Shown here: piece by piece, positions 59,926 to 64,000 of the stretch
Numbering within the stretch: position 1 is the first letter of the stretch
Layout: each line of letters starts with the position of its first letter
NCBI RefSeq assembly: GCF_022539255.1
Contig: NZ_JAKZBV010000001.1
Location: 4,030,001 to 4,094,000 of the forward strand
Source: Sinomonas terrae
GTDB lineage: Bacteria > Actinomycetota > Actinomycetes > Actinomycetales > Micrococcaceae
Length of the DNA stretch: 64,000 nucleotides
Direction of reading: 5' to 3'
Notes under the pieces: generated by a model
The model's database searches: none
Told to the model about the DNA's origin: nothing
Seen by the model: only the letters and a program-made list of their open reading frames with translations
Made by a program: the position numbers and the translations under genes

Positions 59926-60281
59926 GTGAGGGAATCGACGTCGGCAGCCCGGACGAGATCGAGGAGGGCACGGCCAAGGTCGTTGAGCCCGAGGATTCCG
60001 GTTTCGACGAACCGATCGCTGTCTTCCGCACCGAATCCGGCTGCTTCTTCGCGCTCAACGATACGTGCACCCATGAGGAGGCATCGCTCGCGGAGGGCTG
60101 GATCGAGGGCGACACGGTCGAGTGCCCGCTGCATTCCTCGAGCTTCAACCTCCGAACCGGCAAGGTCCTCTGCCTGCCCGCCACCGTCGATGCGCGCACG
60201 CACAAAGTCGCCGTTGAGGAGGGGCGCGTCGTCCTCTACCCGGGCGTCGACGCCGACGACGCGGCCCGCACCGCAGACTGA
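59922..60281 (+). CDS. Rieske-type [2Fe-2S] ferredoxin (BphF/NirD-like)
   Basis: A 119-aa protein with the Rieske ligands C-T-H (CTHEEASL) and C-P-L-H (VECPLHSSSFNLRTGK), as in ferredoxin subunits of class II/III dioxygenases. The first ~30 residues are acidic. The ATG overlaps the gvpL stop by four bases and the ferredoxin reductase begins three bases past its stop, so it is translated within the gas-vesicle operon. No oxygenase partner lies nearby (vanA has its own reductase). Confidence 0.9.
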   Translation: MSEGIDVGSPDEIEEGTAKVVEPEDSGFDEPIAVFRTESGCFFALNDTCTHEEASLAEGWIEGDTVECPLHSSSFNLRTGKVLCLPATVDARTHKVAVEEGRVVLYPGVDADDAARTAD

Positions 60282-60284
60282 GGC

Positions 60285-61517
60285 GTGTCTTCGAACCTTG
60301 ACGCCCCGCGTCGAATCGTCATCCTCGGCGGAGGCGTGGCCGCCTTCAGCGCCGCGAGCGAGCTGCGCACCCGGGGGTACGACGGCGCGCTGACGCTCCT
60401 CTCCCCCGAGGGCCTGCCGTATGACCGGCCGCCGCTCAGCAAGGGGTATCTGCTCGGCACCGAGGACGCCGCGAAGATCGCGCTTGTGCCCGAGGCCTGG
60501 TACGCCGAGCACGCCGTCGACGTTCTCGCTGAGCGGGCTGTCGCGCTTCGCCCCTCGGAGGCCTCCGTCGAGCTGGGCGACGGCGGGCTTCTCAGCGCCG
60601 ATCGCGTCCTGATCGCTACCGGCGCCCGGCCTCGCCCCCTCGCCGTTCCCGGCGGGGAGCTCGCGCTCACGCTGCGCGACCGGGCAGATGCGGACGCTCT
60701 CCGGGACGCCCTCGCGCCGGGGGCACGCGTCGTCGTCGTCGGCGCCGGGCTCATCGGGGCGGAGGTCACCTCGGCCGCCGTCGGCTTCGGGGCAGAGGTG
60801 ACGCTCATCGACCCGATCGACCCGCCGCTCGTCCCTGCCGTCGGCGAGGCGCTTGCACGGCGGCTCCACGCGATGCACGGCCAGCACGGGGTCCGCACCA
60901 TCGCGTCCATTCCCGTCGAGATTTCAGCGTCCGACGGCGGCGGCGCTCGCCTCCTGCGGCTGGCGGACGGTTCCGCCGTGGCCGCCGATGCTGTCGTGGC
61001 TGGGATCGGGATCGTGCCCGATGCCGCCCTCGCGGCTGCCGCCGGAATCGAGGTCGACGACGGAGTGCTCGTCGACGCCTCGGGAGCGACCTCAAACCCC
61101 ACCGTCTTCGCGGCCGGCGACGTCTCACGCCTCCGCCGCCCCGACGGAACGCTCACCCGCCGAGCCGAGCATTGGGAGGCGGCCGTGCGCTCGGGTCAAG
61201 CGGCAGCGGCAGGAATGCTGGGTGAACCGCCTCCGGCCTTCGGTGCTCCCTGGTTCTGGTTGGACCGCTATGGGGTGCACGTCGAGGCGGTCGGCACGCT
61301 CGATGGGCGCTTCGGTGGTCGCGTCATCTTGCGAGAGGCCGACGGCGTCCCCCAGGCTGCATTTCTGCTTGCCGACGACGGGCACCTCCTCGGTGCCGCC
61401 GCCGTCGACCTCCCCCTCCTGATCCGCGCCGCGCGCCGGATCATGGACCGCGGCCTCACACCGGACCCGGCCGCCCTCGCCGACCCGAGCGTCCCTCCGC
61501 GAAAGCTCGTGCCCTAA
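60285..61517 (+). CDS. FAD-dependent ferredoxin reductase
   Basis: A 410-aa flavoprotein: FAD motif VILGGGVAAFSAASELR, LPYDRPPLSKGYL, NAD motif VVVVGAGLIGAEVTSAAVGFGAEVTLID, and GDVSR with a C-terminal reductase domain. It matches NADH:ferredoxin reductases (ThcD/BphA4 type). GTG 60285 is three bases after the Rieske gene. Its stop overlaps the convergent gluconokinase stop by three bases, with no room for a separate terminator. Confidence 0.9.
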   Translation: MSSNLDAPRRIVILGGGVAAFSAASELRTRGYDGALTLLSPEGLPYDRPPLSKGYLLGTEDAAKIALVPEAWYAEHAVDVLAERAVALRPSEASVELGDGGLLSADRVLIATGARPRPLAVPGGELALTLRDRADADALRDALAPGARVVVVGAGLIGAEVTSAAVGFGAEVTLIDPIDPPLVPAVGEALARRLHAMHGQHGVRTIASIPVEISASDGGGARLLRLADGSAVAADAVVAGIGIVPDAALAAAAGIEVDDGVLVDASGATSNPTVFAAGDVSRLRRPDGTLTRRAEHWEAAVRSGQAAAAGMLGEPPPAFGAPWFWLDRYGVHVEAVGTLDGRFGGRVILREADGVPQAAFLLADDGHLLGAAAVDLPLLIRAARRIMDRGLTPDPAALADPSVPPRKLVP

Positions 61518-62035
61518 GCGACGGGCAAGTGGAGCGTCGCCTGGATCGCGTTGACGAGGCTCTCAGGGGAATGCGAGATGTCCAGACGCAGGCTTCCGTT
61601 CGCGTATTCGTCTGCGGTGAGCGGCTCGAGCGTGGAGAGCTGGCTCGGGAGAAGGCCGGTCGGCATGAAGTGGCCGCTACGGCTGGCCATCCGCTCTGCG
61701 AGGAGCTCGGGAGAGCCGTCGAGATGCGCAAAGACGACGTGGCCGTCCGCCTGGGTGAGCAGCCTGCGGTAGCTGCGCTTGAGCGCCGAGCAGGTCAGGA
61801 CGGTGCTCCGTCCCACGGAGGCCTGAGTGGTCATCCAGTCGCGAATGCTGCGGAGCCAGGGCCAGCGGTCCTCGTCGGTAAGGGGTACGCCGCTCGCCAT
61901 CTTGTCGACGTTCGCCTGGGGGTGGAACTCGTCGGCCTCGGCCAGAACCCAGCCCAGACGATCGGCGAGCGCGGCCGACACAGTCGTCTTGCCCGCTCCG
62001 GCCACACCCATGACCACGACATGCAGGGATTCCAT
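61514..62035 (-). CDS. gntK: Gluconokinase
   Basis: A 173-aa P-loop kinase with GVAGAGKTTVS, EADEFHPQANVDKMASGVPLTDEDRWPWL and GHFMPTGLLPSQLSTLEPL, the typical GntK set. It makes 6-phosphogluconate for the pentose phosphate pathway. ATG 62035 has GGAGG upstream; an ATG 15 codons earlier lies before that signal. It is divergent from a FadR-type regulator. Confidence 0.93.
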   Translation of the reverse strand: MESLHVVVMGVAGAGKTTVSAALADRLGWVLAEADEFHPQANVDKMASGVPLTDEDRWPWLRSIRDWMTTQASVGRSTVLTCSALKRSYRRLLTQADGHVVFAHLDGSPELLAERMASRSGHFMPTGLLPSQLSTLEPLTADEYANGSLRLDISHSPESLVNAIQATLHLPVA

Positions 62036-62138
62036 TGCTACCTCCGCAGAAGACGTCGTTGGCTTCCGAAGAAGCGCCAATGCGGCACGCGCCGCCCCTC
62101 AAAGATAGCACCATTGCGTGAAATAGGTAATACTTTTA

Positions 62139-62154
62139 CGTGAGACTACTCACG
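62139..62154. promoter_or_regulatory. Inverted repeat in the gntK-regulator spacer
   Basis: CGTGAG (62139-62144) and CTCACG (62149-62154) form a perfect 6-bp dyad beside the AT-rich AATAGGTAATACTTTTA promoter-like stretch (62122-62138). A FadR-type operator is plausible. Confidence 0.55.
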
Positions 62155-62170
62155 CGAAAGGTCGAGACCG

Positions 62171-62953
62171 ATGACGACTCCCCAGGCGAACGACGACGGC
62201 GGCCCCGGCCTCAAGGCCGCGTCCGACGACGCGCGGCTCGCCCCGCCGTCGTCAACCTCCTCCGACGCCATCGGCCTCCACCGCCGGATGCTCGACTCCA
62301 TCGGAGAAGCCATCGCCTCGGGCCGCTATACGCCCGGCCATCGCCTCACTCTCGAGGAGCTCCAACGCGAGCACGGCGTCTCTCGCACCGTTGCCCGGGA
62401 CACGATGCGCGTGCTCGAGACGATGAACCTCGTGACCTCGCGGCGTCGGGTCGGGATCGTGGTGCAGGACGCGTCGCAGTGGAACGTCTACGATCCGCAG
62501 CTCGTGCGGTGGCGCCTGGCCTCGGAGCGGCGCGACGAGCAGTACGCGTCGCTGACCGAGCTCCGCATCGCTGCCGAACCTGTCGCAGCCGCAGGCGCCG
62601 CGCGGCGTGCGAGCGGCTCCCAACGCACGGAGCTCCTGCGCGTGGCGGTCGAACTCGCGCGACTCGGCGAGGTCGGCGACCTCGAGGCCTTCCTCGCGGC
62701 CGATATCGCGTTCCACCGGCTCATCCTGCGCAGCAGCGGAAACGAGATGTTCGCGGCGCTCGACGGAATGGTCTCCGAGGTGCTCACGAGCAGGACCCGG
62801 CAGGGGCTCATGCCGTTCCACCCTCGCGAGGAGGCGCTCGAGGCGCATCGGTTGGTGGCGAAGGCGATCGCCGACGGGAACGCGGCGGGGGCCGAATCCG
62901 CCATGCGCCAGGTCCTCCACGAGGTCCGAACGGCCCTCCACCTAGCCCCCTGA
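62171..62953 (+). CDS. FadR/GntR-family regulator, probable gluconate repressor
   Basis: A 260-aa regulator with winged HTH (RLTLEELQREHGVSRTVARDTMRVLETMNLVTSRRRVGIVV) and an FCD domain (LAADIAFHRLILRSSGNEMF; HRLVAKAI). It is divergent from gntK and most likely controls it in answer to gluconate or its phosphate. It is a clear paralogue of the regulator at 18509-19282. The 35-residue leader rich in Asp/Gly/Pro is probably disordered. Confidence 0.88.
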   Translation: MTTPQANDDGGPGLKAASDDARLAPPSSTSSDAIGLHRRMLDSIGEAIASGRYTPGHRLTLEELQREHGVSRTVARDTMRVLETMNLVTSRRRVGIVVQDASQWNVYDPQLVRWRLASERRDEQYASLTELRIAAEPVAAAGAARRASGSQRTELLRVAVELARLGEVGDLEAFLAADIAFHRLILRSSGNEMFAALDGMVSEVLTSRTRQGLMPFHPREEALEAHRLVAKAIADGNAAGAESAMRQVLHEVRTALHLAP

Positions 62954-62998
62954 CCCACCCCACCCCCACCCCAACCGCTCCTCGGCCCACCCTTCTCG

Positions 62999-63368
62999 TT
63001 TCGGGTACAGAAACCAAGCCCCACCAGCAACTCGGGTACAGAAACGCGCAAGTGTCTCGTCGCCGCCACTTAAGGCGGCCCCTCTCCGTGGTTGATCAGT
63101 TGCGAAGTGGCCTTCTGGGTGTTTCTGGCTCTCGGCCTGGCAGCGAGATACCTCCTCGCTGGGCCCGGCCTTGGGGCTGCATTGTTGGTGGGCCTCCGCT
63201 TTTGCTGAAGCGCACGACGACGGAGGGCGCCTTCGGTGGAGAAGGCGCCCTCCGTCGTCGTACCCGAAACCCGTTCAGGCGGGAGTATCTGTACCCGAAA
63301 CGATCAGGAGCGGGATTATCCGTACCCGAAACGATCAGGGGCGGGAGTATCCGTACCCGAAACGGTCA
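62999..63368. repeat. 31-bp repeat array F around a 21-bp hairpin
   Basis: Forward units have GGGTAC at 63003 and 63034. A 21-bp perfect hairpin follows (63215-63235 with 63241-63261; foot ACGACGACGGAGGGCGCC). Four reverse units come next with GTACCC at 63260, 63291, 63322 and 63353. The hairpin's last bases are the first bases of the first reverse unit. The last unit contains the DUF3151 stop codon. No gene lies in this 410-bp region. Confidence 0.9.
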
Positions 63369-63794
63369 GTGGCCCAGTTTCTGGATCGCTGCCTTCGCTG
63401 TCGGGTCCGATTCATCGAGGAACTTCTCGATTCGCTCGGGCTCGCCGTCCTCCCCGATGGCGGAGGAGGCGCGCCCGAGATCGTACAGCGCCCGGAGGAA
63501 CCCCTGGTTCGGCTCATGCTCCCACGGGACGGAACCGGCGCCGCGCCAGCCGTTCCGCCGGAGGGCGTCGAGGCCGCGGTGGTAGCCGACCCGTGCGAAC
63601 GCGTACGCCTCGACCGTCTTACCGCCGGCCCAGGCCTCCTCGGAGAGGAGCGCCCACAGCAGCGAGGACTCCGGGTGCTTCACCACGAGGTCGCGCGCGG
63701 AGTGGCCGGTCGCGAGCCCCTGGTACACCTCCGTCTCGGCCGGGAGCAGAGTGGGCTCCGGGCCGAGGAGGTTGGTGCGGAATTCGTCACTCAT
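63366..63794 (-). CDS. DUF3151 domain-containing protein
   Basis: A 142-aa actinobacterial protein: NLLGPEPTLLP, LLWALLSEEAWAGGKTVEAYAFARVGYHRGLDALRRNGWRGAGSVPWEHEPNQGFLRALYDL. Function unknown; it is a long-standing neighbour of fba in actinobacteria (as in the M. tuberculosis Rv0360c region). ATG 63794 follows GGAGGACC; a longer start crosses the fba end. Its stop is in a 31-bp repeat unit. Confidence 0.9.
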   Translation of the reverse strand: MSDEFRTNLLGPEPTLLPAETEVYQGLATGHSARDLVVKHPESSLLWALLSEEAWAGGKTVEAYAFARVGYHRGLDALRRNGWRGAGSVPWEHEPNQGFLRALYDLGRASSAIGEDGEPERIEKFLDESDPTAKAAIQKLGH

Positions 63795-63814
63795 TCTGGT
63801 CCTCCGGCACTGGG

Positions 63815-64000
63815 CTACTTGATGGACTTGCCCTCGGAGCCGAGCTGCTGCGCGGCCTCGACGACACGTGCCGCCATGCCGGCCTCGGCCGAGGCGCCCC
63901 ACACGCGCGGGTCGTAGGTCTTCTTGTTGCCGACCTCGCCATCGACCTTGAGCACGCCGTCGTAGTTCTTGAACATGTGGCCGGCCACGGGGCGGGTGAA
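63815..64000 (-). CDS. fba: Fructose-bisphosphate aldolase class II, C-terminal part
   Basis: The window ends inside this gene; the last 61 codons are visible: HMFKNYDGVLKVDGEVGNKKTYDPRVWG and a helical end RVVEAAQQLGSEGKSIK. These match the C-terminus of actinobacterial class II aldolase, which splits fructose 1,6-bisphosphate in glycolysis with zinc. It lies 20 bp upstream of the DUF3151 gene on the same strand. Confidence 0.92.
   Translation of the reverse strand, partial: FTRPVAGHMFKNYDGVLKVDGEVGNKKTYDPRVWGASAEAGMAARVVEAAQQLGSEGKSIK

Overview
The window is high-GC actinobacterial DNA. Gene style, a VanR/VanABK-type vanillate locus, a ROK-controlled xylAB locus, many LacI/GntR/ROK-regulated sugar clusters and the gas-vesicle gene set best fit a soil Micrococcaceae member (Arthrobacter/Sinomonas-like). 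That placement is an inference from content, not an alignment. No rRNA, tRNA, CRISPR array, phage or transposase gene was recognised.

Layout. 1-5262: a RuBisCO-like protein, a four-carbon acid sugar kinase and two zinc alcohol dehydrogenases around a GntR regulator, probably for a branched or acid sugar (apiose/isoapionate type). 5330-7035: a decayed patch with a LacI relic and a frameshifted HsdR-N-like nuclease gene. 7209-15749: aldo/keto reductase, then a LacI-controlled polar-amino-acid ABC importer with a DAO-type flavoprotein, a Gfo/Idh dehydrogenase and an aldehyde dehydrogenase. 15957-24585: small housekeeping-type genes, an MFS/FadR pair, an ECF sigma factor with a probable membrane regulator, purA and a DUF1206 protein. 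24834-30970: tartrate/malate-type dehydrogenase, SRPBCC protein and the vanillate demethylase locus. 31346-36635: xylose operon (xylA-xylB-alditol oxidase) with a divergent ROK regulator. 36726-48581: a large carbohydrate region with a CUT1 ABC importer, four oxidoreductase/isomerase/ThuA genes, TetR and LacI regulators. 48936-52199: MacB-type ABC exporter and an SDR. 52656-61517: a gas-vesicle operon (Y/Z-like, A, F, G, O, J, GvpA-domain fusion, K, L) that runs on without a gap into a Rieske ferredoxin and a ferredoxin reductase. 61514-62953: gluconokinase and a FadR-type regulator. 63366-64000: DUF3151 and the 3' end of class II fba.

The most unusual structure is a dispersed repeat family: short GGGTAC-centred units spaced almost always exactly 31 bp apart, 32 clear copies in six intergenic arrays (23.7, 26.5, 31.1, 48.6, 52.3 and 63.2 kb). 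Arrays are often built around GC-rich hairpins beginning ACGACGACGG, and in four places an array starts at the stop codon of the adjacent gene. The purA and DUF3151-fba genes, which lie near each other in other actinobacteria as far as I recall, are here separated by about 40 kb of catabolic and gas-vesicle genes.
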